The notes below the pieces were generated by a model. It searched no databases. It had not been told where the DNA came from and worked only from the letters and a program-made list of their open reading frames with translations. Both the position numbers and the translations under genes were made by a program. Below are positions 1-9,138 of a DNA stretch of 64,000 nt, one piece after another (positions within the stretch are counted from its first letter, which is position 1; every line of letters begins with the position of its first letter). The stretch comes from Mycolicibacterium bacteremicum (GTDB lineage: Bacteria; Actinomycetota; Actinomycetes; Mycobacteriales; Mycobacteriaceae), in the NCBI RefSeq assembly GCF_002086115.1, contig NZ_MVHJ01000002.1, positions 186,001 through 250,000 of the forward strand, written 5' to 3'.

Positions 1-168
1 TCGCGCTGGCGGGCGCTGGTTGCGAAGCTGAAGCCCGCGCCTGCCCCGTCGGCAACGAGTGTGGATCACCGCCCCGACGGCACCACCGACAGCTCACCCG
101 CTGGTGAGAAGGGCGCCGACATTGTTCCGCTGCAACGTAAGTCGGACAGGTCCGACCGGGCGGGATGA
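1..168 (+). CDS. C-terminal fragment of an unidentified protein (cut by window start)
   Basis: An open frame enters from the left edge and stops with TGA at 166-168, giving 55 residues rich in Ala, Pro, Ser, Asp and Arg that end in QRKSDRSDRAG. The tail has no recognisable domain and looks like a disordered, charged C-terminus. A perfect hairpin follows at once, which supports this being the true end of a transcription unit. By synteny the gene would lie between rplA and the mycolate methyltransferases, but I cannot name it. Confidence 0.5.
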   Translation, partial: SRWRALVAKLKPAPAPSATSVDHRPDGTTDSSPAGEKGADIVPLQRKSDRSDRAG

Positions 169-173
169 ACGCC

Positions 174-211
174 GAAAAGCCGGATACCGCCGCGGCGGTA
201 TCCGGCTTTTC
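174..211. terminator. Bidirectional intrinsic terminator
   Basis: Positions 174-191 and 194-211 are a perfect 18-bp inverted repeat with a 2-nt loop. It has an A run at the left base and a T run at the right base, so it can serve both strands. It lies between two convergent stop codons (166-168 on plus, 223-225 on minus). Confidence 0.9.
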
Positions 212-222
212 GCAGAGTTGAT

Positions 223-684
223 CTAGTTGCAGCCCCGGCCGACGGAGACCTTGGTGGTTCCGTAGGGCCCGATGGTCGCGGTGAGGCCGAAGACACAGAC
301 CTCGAGATCCCACTTCGCGAAGAACCAGCCCCAGACCGGCTTGAGGAAACCGGGCACCAGGCTCATCGGCGTGAATTCGAGGATGGTGGACCGCGGCGGA
401 GCGTTCGGGTTGGCGCGGCCGAGCCACCAGAAGTCGTTCTGGATCAGGCTGTCGGGGAAGGTGGGGTCGGCGGCCTGCACGGCGGCGGCCGTCGGGAGCC
501 CGACCGGGGCGCACGATGTGGTCGCATCCGGCACGCACTGGGCCTCGCCGACGTGTGATCCCAGCGATGCGATGGGTGCGATCTCGGGCTCGGCGCTGGC
601 GATCGATGCCGAACTCAATGTTGCTGCAGCGACTACGGCGCAGGCCGCGGTGGCGCTGCTGATCTTGCGAGCGATGGCTGACAT
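223..684 (-). CDS. Secreted hypothetical protein (153 aa)
   Basis: A Sec-type signal peptide is clear: a basic start (MSAIARK), an Ala/Val-rich core to about residue 30 and an ASA-like cleavage site before EPEIAPI. The mature part is about 120 residues with four cysteines (QCVPD, SCAPV, EVCVF and a final GCN), suggesting two disulfides, and a tryptophan-rich patch near WGWFFAKWD. It resembles small exported actinobacterial proteins of unknown function. It converges on the partial gene at the left edge across a shared terminator and is probably monocistronic. I do not recognise a named family. Confidence 0.75.
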   Translation of the reverse strand: MSAIARKISSATAACAVVAAATLSSASIASAEPEIAPIASLGSHVGEAQCVPDATTSCAPVGLPTAAAVQAADPTFPDSLIQNDFWWLGRANPNAPPRSTILEFTPMSLVPGFLKPVWGWFFAKWDLEVCVFGLTATIGPYGTTKVSVGRGCN

Positions 685-1015
685 CTGTCCCCCTAGTGAG
701 CCGGCTGGTGGTCAAAGATTCGCAGAACCGAGGTTTGCTGTCAACCGGTTTGCGCAGGTTAGAGCATCTTTGCGTTTCTCGTAACGTGCCATTCACGGGG
801 CGGGGTGTAGCGCTGCGCAAGCCGGGGACCGTGGCCTTCCCGGCTCTTTTATTCGCTGGTTCTGCGTCCAATTGTCGTCGTGTACAGAATTCGCTGGAGG
901 GGATCTGGCGGCCGGGTGGACGGGCCTGATGTTTGCCAGAATCTGCCGAGGGTTCGCTCGCTGCTGGTAGGGCGGGCGATCGGTCCGGCGGCGAGTCCGC
1001 GACGATCGGGTCGAG
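685..1015. other. Intergenic region, upstream of secreted protein gene
   Basis: About 330 bp without a convincing gene. It holds the promoter side of the minus-strand secreted protein and the 3' flank of the EEP-family gene. Short open frames here have no plausible start context. I see no RNA gene or repeat. Confidence 0.5.
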
Positions 1016-1933
1016 CTAGTTCAGAACGATCGTGGCGACCAGTGCGCGGTGGTCTGATCCGGCCAGCCGGACGGCCTTTATTGACGTTGCTGTCGATTCA
1101 CGTGTGAGGATGCGATCGACGGCCAGCAGCGGCGGCATCGGCAAGTGGCTCGGGTGCGTCCGGGTGAACCCGGCGGCGGCTTGCATGGCACCGTCGCGGT
1201 ACCCGCCGCGCAGCAGCGCCCGGAACTGGTGGACATCGATGGTGGCGTTGAAGTCACCGCCGACGACAACTCGCGCCGTCTCGGGCAACTGCTGTAACAC
1301 CGGTCCGAGCCGGGTGATCTCGGCATGCCACGTCGGGAAGGCCGACCGGGGCGGAGGCATATGGGTAGAGATGACAGTCGCGTCGACCTCGGCCACCCGC
1401 AGCCGCGCCCAGACCAACCCGCGGCTGAATTGCTCATCGGTGCCCGAAGCGGTGATCGGGTGACGGCTCCACAGTCCGACGCCGGCGGCGCGTTCCCGCG
1501 GACGCAGCACCCGGAACGGGAAGTCGATTGCCAGCTCACCGCAGAGCCGGTCGGCGAGTTCGGGCGTCAGCTCCTGCACGGCCAGCACGTCGGCGCGTTC
1601 ACGGGCCAGGGCGACCACGGCCGCCGGCGAGGCCCGGCCGAGCAACAGGTTGGCCGTCACGAATCGGACCCGCTCGCCACTCGTCGGCGCGGCTCTGCCG
1701 GTGAACAGCGGCAGTTGCACGGCGCCGGCCGCGACCGTCACGGCCGCGGCCACCGCGGCGGGCGACCATTGGCGCGACAGCGCGAACATTAGCGTCGCCG
1801 CCGGGGCTCCGAGCATCAGATACGGCGACAGAGCCGCAATGCCCAGTAGCGGACGGTTGACCGCAGGCAGGAACCGGACCACCAGCGCGCCGGCGGCGAC
1901 GGTCACGCCGATCACGCCGAGCGCCGAGATCAC
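1016..1933 (-). CDS. Membrane-anchored endonuclease/exonuclease/phosphatase family protein
   Basis: The 305-residue product begins with two or three hydrophobic segments (about residues 1-85). A periplasmic EEP (DNase I/sphingomyelinase-like) domain follows. Visible EEP motifs are TANLLLG near residue 95, the catalytic Glu in AVQELTPE, the STHMPPP loop, GGDFNAT (Asp/Asn pair) and the terminal SDHRALVA (catalytic Asp-His). These residues bind a divalent cation and hydrolyse phosphodiester or phosphomonoester bonds. Whether the substrate is nucleic acid, phospholipid or inositol phosphate cannot be told from sequence. It is followed closely on the same strand by nothing obvious and preceded by a mycolate methyltransferase gene. 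Confidence 0.85.
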   Translation of the reverse strand: MISALGVIGVTVAAGALVVRFLPAVNRPLLGIAALSPYLMLGAPAATLMFALSRQWSPAAVAAAVTVAAGAVQLPLFTGRAAPTSGERVRFVTANLLLGRASPAAVVALARERADVLAVQELTPELADRLCGELAIDFPFRVLRPRERAAGVGLWSRHPITASGTDEQFSRGLVWARLRVAEVDATVISTHMPPPRSAFPTWHAEITRLGPVLQQLPETARVVVGGDFNATIDVHQFRALLRGGYRDGAMQAAAGFTRTHPSHLPMPPLLAVDRILTRESTATSIKAVRLAGSDHRALVATIVLN

Positions 1934-1963
1934 GCGGTGGCGCCGCGATCGCCGGAGGCGAAA

Positions 1964-2848
1964 CTACGGCTTTTCGTAGGTCACCAGGCTGACGTCGAGT
2001 GCTTCGTCGACGAAGTAGTACTGGCAGCCGGTCAGATACCGCATGTAGTCGTTGTAGCTCTGCTCGCCGGCCGCGGCGATCGCCTCGTCCTTGTGGTGTT
2101 CGAGCCGGCCCGCCCAGATGCCGAGGGTCTTGATGTAGTGGTTGCGCAGCGACAGCGTCTCGGGGACGGTGAAACCGGCCTCCTCGCCGCGCTCGACCAT
2201 CATCTGGGTGGTCGGGATCCGGCCGCCGGGGAAGATCACCTCGTGGATGAACTTGGCAAAGCGGGCCAGTTCGAAGGTCAGCTTCTTGCCGCGGGCGGTC
2301 AGGTCATTGGGGTGGTAGCCGCAGCTGCTCTGGATGGTCATCCGGCCACCGGAGGGCAGGCTGTCGAAGCAGGTCTTGAAGAACGCCGGGTAACGCTCGA
2401 AGCCGAAGTGCTCGAAGGCCTCGATGGACACGATGCGGTCGACCTTGCCGGTGAACTGTTCCCAGCCCTCCAGGCGGACATCAAAGGTGCGCTCGGTGTC
2501 CAGACCGCCGAGCAACTGGTTGCAATAGGCCTGCTGGTTCTTGCTGAGCGTCAGACCGATGACGTTGACGTCGTACTTCTCCATGGCGCGCTGCAGCGTG
2601 AGACCCCAGCCGCAGCCCACTTCGAGCAGCGTCATGCCGGGTTCCAGGTTGAGCCGGTCGAGGTGCTGGTCGACGTTGGCGACCTGAGCCTCCGACAGCG
2701 TGACGTTGGGGCCGGTGAAGTACGCACAGCTGTACTTGCGCGTCGGGTCCTGGAAGACGCCGAAGAAATCATCGGACAGGTCGTAGTGAGCCTGGATGTC
2801 CTCGAAATGCGGGCGCATCTCCGCCGTGTCGGTTGAGTTGTCAGACAT
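1964..2848 (-). CDS. mmaA4: S-adenosylmethionine-dependent mycolic acid methyltransferase, MmaA4-like
   Basis: Member of the mycobacterial cyclopropane/methoxy mycolate synthase family, 294 residues from the chosen ATG at 2848, about the usual length. The SAM-binding glycine motif EVGCGWG lies at residues 76-82, with the N-terminal [16 protein letters not shown] block and the active-site region SIEAFEHFG. Substitutions such as MTIQSS and YIKTLGIW, and the ending SLVTYEKP, resemble MmaA4 (hydroxymycolate synthase) more than CmaA1. MmaA4-type enzymes add a methyl and a hydroxyl at the distal double bond of meromycolate, giving keto/methoxy precursors. A longer in-frame start at 3058 exists, but residues before MSDN are not family-like. 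Exact mmaA number is inferred. Confidence 0.85.
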   Translation of the reverse strand: MSDNSTDTAEMRPHFEDIQAHYDLSDDFFGVFQDPTRKYSCAYFTGPNVTLSEAQVANVDQHLDRLNLEPGMTLLEVGCGWGLTLQRAMEKYDVNVIGLTLSKNQQAYCNQLLGGLDTERTFDVRLEGWEQFTGKVDRIVSIEAFEHFGFERYPAFFKTCFDSLPSGGRMTIQSSCGYHPNDLTARGKKLTFELARFAKFIHEVIFPGGRIPTTQMMVERGEEAGFTVPETLSLRNHYIKTLGIWAGRLEHHKDEAIAAAGEQSYNDYMRYLTGCQYYFVDEALDVSLVTYEKP

Positions 2849-3116
2849 TGACTGGCCTGCCCTTCTCGGTGGGTGCTGACTACGCCGTCCACCATCTCGC
2901 GGTGCCCACTTGACGTGGCACCCTACCTGCCCGGATTCCGGTGCCCCGGGATCCGCGCAGCGTGTCCTCGGATACTGGTCGTCCCCCCGCAGCGCCGTTG
3001 CTGAAAAGGAACGTCTGCACGTGACTCTAGCGTCCGCCCCGGTGCCCCCGGACCGCATAGGGGGAAGTGCGGTCTCCCCCGAGTTCGCCTGCGCGGCGGT
3101 TGATCTTGATTGTGGG

Positions 3117-3986
3117 TTACTTGACCATCGTGAACTGGTTGACGTCGATGTAGCCGGTCCGGAAGCCGTTCGCGCAGCCCGTCAGATACTTCATGTAACG
3201 CTGATAGACCTCTTCGGACTGGATCGCCACGGCTTCCTCGTGGTGGGACTCCAGCGCCTCCGCCCAGAGATCCAGTGTGCGGGCGTAGTGCAACTGCAGC
3301 GACTGCCGACGGGTGATGGTGAAGCCCGCGGGGGTGGCGTGCTCTTCGACCTTCTCGATGGACGGCAGGCGTCCGCCGGGGAAGATCTCGGTGAGGATGA
3401 ACTTGACGAACCGGGCAATCTCGAAGGTCAGTGGGATGCCCTCGGCGATCATCTGCTTGAAGTGTTTGCCGCAAATGGTGTGCAGCAGCATGACGCCGTC
3501 ATCCGGCAGGACGTTGTAGGCCATCTCGAAGAACGCGTCGTACCGCTCGAAGCCAAAGTGCTCGAAGGCGCCGATGGACACGATGCGGTCGACCGGCTCG
3601 TCGAACTCTTCCCAACCCTTGAGGTGAATCTGCTTGTCGCGCTTGGATTCCGAGCGGGCGAACTCGGCCTCGACATGCGCTTTCTGATTCTCGCTCAGCG
3701 TCAGCCCGATGACGTTGACGTCGTACCGATCCAAGGCGCGCATCATGGTGGCGCCCCAGCCGCAGCCGATGTCGAGCAGCGTCATGCCCGGTTCGAGGCC
3801 CAACTTCCCCAACGCCAGGTCGATCTTGGCGAGCTGGGCTTCCTCCAGCGTCATATCGTCGCGCTCGAAGTACGCGCAGCTGTACGTCCTGGTCGGATCC
3901 AGGAACAGCGCGAAGAACTCGTCGGACAGGTCGTAGTGTGCCTGTACATCCGAGAAATGCGGTTCGAGCTTCTTGCGTCCTGTCAT
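3117..3986 (-). CDS. Cyclopropane mycolic acid synthase / mycolate methyltransferase (CmaA1/MmaA2-like)
   Basis: Paralogue of the downstream mycolate methyltransferase; 289 residues from ATG at 3986 (MTGRKKLEP), matching family length. An ATG at 4007 would add seven residues. The SAM motif DIGCGWG is at residues 72-78, with [22 protein letters not shown] and the ending [12 protein letters not shown], all close to M. tuberculosis CmaA1/MmaA2/MmaA1. The reaction transfers a methyl group from SAM to a cis double bond of the meromycolate chain, making a cyclopropane or methyl-branched trans alkene. M. tuberculosis has four mmaA genes here; this genome has two, as I recall for M. smegmatis. Which regiospecificity applies cannot be read from sequence alone. 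Confidence 0.87.
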   Translation of the reverse strand: MTGRKKLEPHFSDVQAHYDLSDEFFALFLDPTRTYSCAYFERDDMTLEEAQLAKIDLALGKLGLEPGMTLLDIGCGWGATMMRALDRYDVNVIGLTLSENQKAHVEAEFARSESKRDKQIHLKGWEEFDEPVDRIVSIGAFEHFGFERYDAFFEMAYNVLPDDGVMLLHTICGKHFKQMIAEGIPLTFEIARFVKFILTEIFPGGRLPSIEKVEEHATPAGFTITRRQSLQLHYARTLDLWAEALESHHEEAVAIQSEEVYQRYMKYLTGCANGFRTGYIDVNQFTMVK

Positions 3987-4080
3987 ACATTGCCCCCACG
4001 GCGACATACTGCGTCCCCGGGTTTCAGTCGTGACCCGGCTTATGCGGCGACTCTACGCCCCGAGGCTGTGGTTGACCGAA

Positions 4081-4977
4081 TCAGGCGGAGAAGTTTGCCT
4101 TCAGTTCGCCGATGATGTCATCCCAGAGTGGTTCGGGCAGTTCATGGCCCATTCCGTCGAACAGGACCAGCCTTGCTCCGGGTATCGCGCGGGCGATCGC
4201 CCGGCCCCCGGACGGCCGCATCAGCTTGTCGGCCTTGCCGTGGATGACCACTGTCGGAGCCGTGATCTGCCGGTCATAGGCGAGCAGACTGCCGCTGCCC
4301 ATGATTGCCGCGAACTGCCGGCCGATTCCGGCCGGGTAGTAGGAGCGCTCGTAGCTTTCGGCGGCCTCGGCCCGTAACTGTTCGTCGGATTTGGGATACC
4401 CGGGGCTGCCGATGATTTTGGAAACGCGAATCGTGTTGGCGATGACGCCCTCGCGGCTGGTGTCGGCAGGCTTGGACAGCAGTGTCAGTAGTTGGCGGGG
4501 ACCCGGCGGCGGCAGGAAGGCCTGATTGTTGCTGGAGAAAATGACCGCCAGGGACCGGGTGCGGGCGGCATGCCGGGCCGCGAACACCTGGGCGATCATG
4601 CCGCCCATCGAGGCCCCCACGATATTCGCGCGCTCGATGCCTAGATGATCCAGCAGTCCCGCCGCGTCGTCGGCCATGTCCTCGAGGGTGTAGCCGGACG
4701 GACTCTTCATGCCCGCCAGTGACCGGGCCATCCGGGGGATCAGCGGCGCGCCGCTGCGGGCATGCGGGAGCTTCGACGAGAGCCCGACGTCGCGGTTGTC
4801 GAACCGGATGACGCGCAGCCCCTGATCCACCAACTTCTGGCAGAAAGTGGTGCGCCACAACACCATCTGTGCGCCGAGGCCCATGACCAACAGCACCGCC
4901 GGATGCTCCGGGTCGCCCATGTCGTCGTAGACGATGTCCAGTTCGCCGGCGCGTGCGGTACCCGTACGGATCTGCAT
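4081..4977 (-). CDS. lipG: Alpha/beta hydrolase, LipG-like esterase
   Basis: A 298-residue alpha/beta-hydrolase. The nucleophile elbow GASMGG places the catalytic Ser at 123. The oxyanion-side HG-type loop is in LLVMGLGAQ. The probable acid is in HGKADKLMRP and the catalytic His in GMGHELPE. Start ATG at 4977 has a good Shine-Dalgarno (GGAGGT) seven bases upstream. It lies just upstream of the mycolate methyltransferase genes on the same strand, the position of Rv0646c lipG. LipG-type enzymes have been described as phospholipase/thioesterase-like, which fits a role near mycolate or envelope-lipid metabolism, but the substrate is inferred. Confidence 0.85.
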   Translation of the reverse strand: MQIRTGTARAGELDIVYDDMGDPEHPAVLLVMGLGAQMVLWRTTFCQKLVDQGLRVIRFDNRDVGLSSKLPHARSGAPLIPRMARSLAGMKSPSGYTLEDMADDAAGLLDHLGIERANIVGASMGGMIAQVFAARHAARTRSLAVIFSSNNQAFLPPPGPRQLLTLLSKPADTSREGVIANTIRVSKIIGSPGYPKSDEQLRAEAAESYERSYYPAGIGRQFAAIMGSGSLLAYDRQITAPTVVIHGKADKLMRPSGGRAIARAIPGARLVLFDGMGHELPEPLWDDIIGELKANFSA

Positions 4978-5130
4978 ATCTGACCTCCAACTCGTTGCTC
5001 AGTCACAACCTTCTCGGTGATCACCTGGACGCCCCTGAGCTCGTCAAGGCCGCCGGTTTCATGCTGGCCAACGCCGAGAAGGTCGTCGGCGAACTCCAGT
5101 CCCGGTTCGGTGGAGCGCGTGACAAGCCGA

Positions 5131-6474
5131 CTAGCTGTCGAGCTCCTCGGAGTGTTCGCGGCTAACCTCGACCATGAAGTTCGCGAAGTACCCCGTCAGC
5201 TGCGGATCGCTCATCATCTGCCAACGCGGGGCCAGCAGCTTCATGTAGCGCTCGACGTAGAGGAACTGCTTGCCGATGAGCACCAGCTCGCGCGGCAGCT
5301 TCACGTCGTAGGCGTCGGCCAGGGTGGACAGCTGCTTGCCGATCTCGGCGTAGCTCATATCACCCAACGACGACATGGTCAGCGGGGTGGCGAACTTCTC
5401 CAGGTCCTTGGCCGCCTGTGCCTCGGGTTTGACGGTGCCCACGGCCCCCATCAGCACCACGATCTTGCCCGCGGCCGCATGGTCCTTCTTGACCAGCAAG
5501 GCGTAGACCAGTTCGCGCAGCAACCAGCGGGTGCGCGGATCGATGCGTCCCATGATGCCGAAATCGAAGAAGACGATCTTGCCGGCCTCGTCGACATAGA
5601 GGTTGCCGGCGTGCAGATCGCCGTGGAACAGGCCGTGCCGCAGCCCACCCTCGAAGACACTGAACAACAATGCCTTGACCAGCTGCTCGCCGTCGAAGCC
5701 CTGCTTGCGGATCGCAGCGACATCGTCGATGCGGGTGCCCTGGATGCGCTCCATGGTGAGCACCCGCTCGCTGGTCAGATCCCAGTAGACCTGGGCCACC
5801 CGGATGTTCTCGCCCAGCGGGGAGGCATGCATGTGCGCCACCCAGGCGTCCATCGACTGGGCCTCCAGCCGGAAGTCCAGCTCCTCGGCCAGGTTGTCGG
5901 CGAAGTCGGCGACGACATCTTGGGCGGACAGCCGCTGACCGAGCTTGGCGAACTCGACGAGCTTGGCGCCGCGCTTGAGGATCTGCAGGTCCGCGGCGAC
6001 CCGGCGGCGGATGCCCGGCCGCTGGATCTTGACCACCACCTCTTCGCCGCTGTGCAGCGTCGCGTAGTGCACCTGGGCGATCGAGGCCGAGGCGAACGGC
6101 TTCTCGTCGAAGGACTTGAACAGGTTCTGCGGCTCGTCGCCGAGTTCCTCCCGGAACAGGTTGTGCACAGCTTTCGAATCGGCGGGCGGAACCCGGTCCA
6201 GCAGGCCGCGGAACTCCCGGCTCAGGTGCTCGCCGAACGCGCCCGGGCTGGATGCGATGATCTGCCCGAACTTCACGTAGGTGGGTCCCAGATCGGCGAA
6301 CGTCTGCGGAATCTGCTTGATGACCTTCTGCTGCAGGGAGCCCTTACGCAGGAGGCTGCCCGCGACGCGGGCGCCGGTGCGGGTTACCTGCCACCCCGTG
6401 GCACCGACGCGGGCGGCCTCCACCGCTAACGGCACCCGGTCCAGCCGGGCTCCCTCTCGGTGTTGCGTACTCAT
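5131..6474 (-). CDS. ABC1/UbiB family atypical kinase
   Basis: The 447-residue product shows the hallmark KFGQIIASSPG segment (the KxGQ motif replacing the glycine loop), ASIAQVH (the Ala-rich nucleotide loop), the catalytic loop HGDLHAGNLYV and the metal-binding DFG in FFDFGIMG. These identify the ABC1/UbiB/COQ8 atypical kinase-ATPase family. Mycobacterial Rv0647c occupies the same place beside lipG. Family members use ATP to support isoprenoid-lipid or quinone metabolism; the mycobacterial substrate is not known to me. It is probably transcribed with lipG and the methyltransferases. Confidence 0.88.
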   Translation of the reverse strand: MSTQHREGARLDRVPLAVEAARVGATGWQVTRTGARVAGSLLRKGSLQQKVIKQIPQTFADLGPTYVKFGQIIASSPGAFGEHLSREFRGLLDRVPPADSKAVHNLFREELGDEPQNLFKSFDEKPFASASIAQVHYATLHSGEEVVVKIQRPGIRRRVAADLQILKRGAKLVEFAKLGQRLSAQDVVADFADNLAEELDFRLEAQSMDAWVAHMHASPLGENIRVAQVYWDLTSERVLTMERIQGTRIDDVAAIRKQGFDGEQLVKALLFSVFEGGLRHGLFHGDLHAGNLYVDEAGKIVFFDFGIMGRIDPRTRWLLRELVYALLVKKDHAAAGKIVVLMGAVGTVKPEAQAAKDLEKFATPLTMSSLGDMSYAEIGKQLSTLADAYDVKLPRELVLIGKQFLYVERYMKLLAPRWQMMSDPQLTGYFANFMVEVSREHSEELDS

Positions 6475-6526
6475 GGGTGCAGTGTCTCAAAACCCGCGGT
6501 ACCGCCAAAAACAACTGTGCGCTGCG

Positions 6527-7516
6527 TCACACGAAGGCGTGTTCGATCTCGGCCCGACTGCGCTCGGGATCGCTTCCGAGCACGTACTGGGGTTCGGTGT
6601 GCGCGGTGGTGGTGCCGTGGGCTGTTCGGGCCTGGGCCTGTTTGAACTCGATGCCGGTGCCGGCTGCGGTGTGCAGGCCGTTGATGATCGACCACACGAT
6701 GGCGCGCCGGCCTGCCCGCTCGATCGGGTTCGGGTCGGTATGCCCGATCAGTTGCTTGGCCCATTTCGGCATGGTGTCGCGCATGGCCCAGTCGACCGCA
6801 CTCTGCGGCATCGGCAGATTGGGTCCGGTGGCCATCGCCGCACCGTGGGTCAGGGCGAGGCGGGGGAGATAGGAGTGCAGGCACTCCAGCGTCTCGGCCT
6901 TGGTGGTCGGGAGGTCGGTGCCGCCCAGGGCATGCCCGACCCGGGTGAACTCACCGTAGTAGCGGTCGAGTTTCTTGCCCCGCAACGGATTCGGATGATA
7001 GAACTCGTGCGCGGTGGCCAATCCCCAGACCACGGTCGCGTAGTTCCAACGCAACCACTCGGGGTCGTCGGCGTCGTAGGTGGCTCCGTCGGGGCGGGTG
7101 CCCTTGATGGTGTGGTGCATGGCGCGCACCGTCCGGGCGACCCGCTCTGCGGTCTCGGTGTTGCCGTATGCGGTGCCGATGAAGAAGGCGATCGAATGTC
7201 CCAACCGCACCGCGGCGCCCTGCGGGTCGATGACGGGGATGGCGTTACCGTCGTCGTCGCGCTTGACCAGTCGCGAGTGGTGCATGCCCATCCAGTAGAT
7301 GGATGGGTCGAGGCGCTCCAGGTAGGCCGCGCACTGCAGCCCGAAGATCAGCGCCTCGGTGTGTGAATGCACATGCCAGACCGCGCTGCCGGGCCCGAAC
7401 CAGCCCGGATCCCCGGCCGGGCCGGCGAACTCGAGGCCCTTGAAGTAATGCCGTCGGATGTCCTTGTCGAATTTGCGCTGCAGCATTCCTTCGAGCATCT
7501 GGTGCGGCATGTCCAC
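6527..7516 (-). CDS. MpaB/DUF2236-type haem oxygenase-like protein
   Basis: A 329-residue all-helical protein with the signature of the DUF2236 (MpaB / latex-clearing Lcp-like) family: GPGSAVWHVHSHTEALIFG near residue 43, RTVRAMHHTIKG, and WLRWNYATVVWGLATAHEFY with its conserved Arg and His. Related enzymes (Lcp, MpaB) bind haem b and oxygenate or otherwise oxidise hydrophobic substrates. The substrate here is unknown. It is divergent from a TetR-family gene over a 77-bp region containing an inverted repeat, so that regulator probably controls it. Confidence 0.8.
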   Translation of the reverse strand: MDMPHQMLEGMLQRKFDKDIRRHYFKGLEFAGPAGDPGWFGPGSAVWHVHSHTEALIFGLQCAAYLERLDPSIYWMGMHHSRLVKRDDDGNAIPVIDPQGAAVRLGHSIAFFIGTAYGNTETAERVARTVRAMHHTIKGTRPDGATYDADDPEWLRWNYATVVWGLATAHEFYHPNPLRGKKLDRYYGEFTRVGHALGGTDLPTTKAETLECLHSYLPRLALTHGAAMATGPNLPMPQSAVDWAMRDTMPKWAKQLIGHTDPNPIERAGRRAIVWSIINGLHTAAGTGIEFKQAQARTAHGTTTAHTEPQYVLGSDPERSRAEIEHAFV

Positions 7517-7530
7517 GCCGGCGCCCCTCT

Positions 7531-7578
7531 CTGGTCACGTGTGTAGCCAGACTACTGTTTGGATACGGGCGTGACCAG
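7531..7578. promoter_or_regulatory. Candidate TetR operator between mpaB-like and tetR genes
   Basis: Perfect 9-bp arms CTGGTCACG (7531-7539) and CGTGACCAG (7570-7578) are separated by 30 bp in the divergent promoter region. The arms lie around a probable -10 (TTATTCT, about 7580-7586) of the TetR gene. Binding by the adjacent regulator is inferred. Confidence 0.5.
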
Positions 7579-7593
7579 ATTTATTCTGAGCCG

Positions 7594-8172
7594 ATGACCC
7601 GGTGGGCTGGCGTCGCACTGACCGATCGGCGTGCCGAGCGTCGCGCGCTGTTGGTCGACGCCGCCTATGTGCTGTTCGGTGCCGGCGGCGAGGCCGCGCT
7701 GACGGTCCGCTCGGTGTGTCGGCAGAGCGAGCTGAACACGCGCTACTTCTATGAGAGCTTCGCCGATGTCGGCGAGCTGCTGGGCGCGGTGTTCGACAAG
7801 GTGGCCTTCGAGCTCGGGGCGTTCGTGGACGCGGCACTGGTCGACGCGGATTCGGTGGTCGAACGGTCGCGGGCCGGCATTGCGGCGGTGCTCGGTTTCA
7901 GCTCGGCCGACCCGCGCCGGGGCCGGGTGTTGTTCACCGATGCCCGCGCCAACCCGGTGCTCACTTCCCGGCGGGCGGCGTTGCAGGACCAGTTGCTGGC
8001 CGCGGTGCTGGCCGAGGGGTCGCGGCTACACCCGGGTTCGGATCCGGTGGCCACCCGCATCGGGGCGGCCATGTACACCGGCGCGATGGCCGAACTCGCC
8101 CAGCAGTGGCTGTCCGGCGCACTGGGCGAGGACCTCGACGTCGTGGTGGATCACGCAGTCCGGTTCTTCTGA
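7594..8172 (+). CDS. TetR family transcriptional regulator
   Basis: A 192-residue protein with a TetR-type N-terminal helix-turn-helix (RRALLVDAAYVLFGAGG, then LTVRSVCRQSELNTRYFYESFADVGELL, residues about 12-58) followed by an all-helical ligand-binding domain. NTRYFYESF is the recognition-helix end typical of the family. It is divergent from the MpaB-like oxygenase gene and probably represses it and itself through the inverted repeat between them. The effector is unknown. The gene ends just before the left repeat of a DUF559 unit. Confidence 0.85.
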   Translation: MTRWAGVALTDRRAERRALLVDAAYVLFGAGGEAALTVRSVCRQSELNTRYFYESFADVGELLGAVFDKVAFELGAFVDAALVDADSVVERSRAGIAAVLGFSSADPRRGRVLFTDARANPVLTSRRAALQDQLLAAVLAEGSRLHPGSDPVATRIGAAMYTGAMAELAQQWLSGALGEDLDVVVDHAVRFF

Positions 8173-8177
8173 TTGTG

Positions 8178-8244
8178 TGCGCCGAGAGTGACGCAATGGT
8201 CGCTCCTAGGCCGAATTTGCGACCATTTCGTCGCTTTCGGCGCA
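8178..8244. repeat. 5' hairpin repeat of DUF559 unit 1
   Basis: Left arm 8178-8203 and right arm 8219-8244 are 26-bp inverted repeats matching at 23 positions, with two of the three differences allowing G-U pairing; the loop is 15 nt. The left arm contains CGCCGAGAGTGACGC, which reappears inverted at 9166-9189 beyond the other end of the neighbouring gene. Confidence 0.85.
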
Positions 8245-8283
8245 GGATGGGTCCAAACGCGGGCGCGCTGCGTCTGAACAGAT

Positions 8284-9138
8284 GTGCAACTCCCTTTCGA
8301 TGGCGGCGATGCCATGGCAGCCGGCCGCGTGACCCGGGGTCAGCTGCGGCATCGCTACCGGCCGATCCTTCGCGGCGTCCACGTACCGCGAGATCATGTG
8401 CCTACGTTGCGGCAACGGATCGATGCGGTTCTGCTGGCCGTACCGGGCGGTGTGATCGGAGGCGTGGCAGCCGCCGCGCTGCACGGCGCCAGATGGGTTG
8501 ACGACGACGCACCCATCGAGGTGTTCGCGCGGTGCAGGCAGCAGGCGGGTCTGGTAATCCGCAAGGACGTGCTGGACGCGGCGGAGATCGAGTCCGTCAG
8601 CGGGGTGCCGGTGACCACCCGCGAGCGCACGGCAGTCGACCTGGCGCGCCGCCTGCCGCGCAACGCCGCCGTCGCAAGGCTGGATGCCCTGATGCGCGAG
8701 GCGCCGTTCAGGATCGACGATGTCGAGCTACTGGCGAAGGCGCACCCCGGCGCGCGGGGTCTCCGGCGGATGCGGCTCGCTCTACCCCTGGTCGACGGCG
8801 GGGCCGAGTCGCCGAAGGAAACCTGGCTTCGGCTGCTGTTCATCGACGCCGGGCTGCCCAGGCCGCGAACCCAATTCGTCGTCCGCACCGAGGGCGGGAG
8901 GTACGTCAGGCGCCTCGACATGGTCTGGGAGAACTACAAGGTGGGTGCCGAGTACGACGGGGTGCAACACCTGGCGGAACGTTCGGTGTACGCCCGCGAC
9001 GTCTGGGTCGGCCGCGAGCTACAACGGCTGCAGTGGCACGTGGTCCGGGTCATCAAGGAAGACCATGGCGACGACATCATCAGGCACGCGAGGGCCGCGC
9101 TGGAGTCGCGCGGGTGGTCCGGGTCTGCGCGAGAGTGA
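8284..9138 (+). CDS. DUF559/Vsr-like PD-(D/E)XK endonuclease-like protein, unit 1
   Basis: The 284-residue product starts with GTG at 8284. That start is chosen because VQLPFDGGDAMAAG aligns with MGTPFLGSEAVAAG of the paralogue at 27.5-28.4 kb. The N-terminal half has a small winged-helix-like segment of the kind called AbiEi-antitoxin-like in many actinobacterial proteins (VTRGQLRHRYRPILRGVHVP; RERTAVDLARRLP). The C-terminal half has DUF559 features: PKETWLR (Glu), RRLDMVW (Asp), GAEYDGVQH (E-x-D-G) and LQWHVVRVIKED. This fits a very-short-patch-repair-like PD-(D/E)XK nuclease fold. The stop codon lies inside a palindromic repeat, and related repeats sit on both sides. Function is unknown; a role in maintaining or mobilising the repeats is a hypothesis. 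Confidence 0.8.
   Translation: MQLPFDGGDAMAAGRVTRGQLRHRYRPILRGVHVPRDHVPTLRQRIDAVLLAVPGGVIGGVAAAALHGARWVDDDAPIEVFARCRQQAGLVIRKDVLDAAEIESVSGVPVTTRERTAVDLARRLPRNAAVARLDALMREAPFRIDDVELLAKAHPGARGLRRMRLALPLVDGGAESPKETWLRLLFIDAGLPRPRTQFVVRTEGGRYVRRLDMVWENYKVGAEYDGVQHLAERSVYARDVWVGRELQRLQWHVVRVIKEDHGDDIIRHARAALESRGWSGSARE

Noticed and set aside
1964-3058. 364-codon form of the mycolate methyltransferase
   Set aside because: The 70 extra N-terminal residues are unlike the family; the ATG at 2848 gives the normal length and start sequence.
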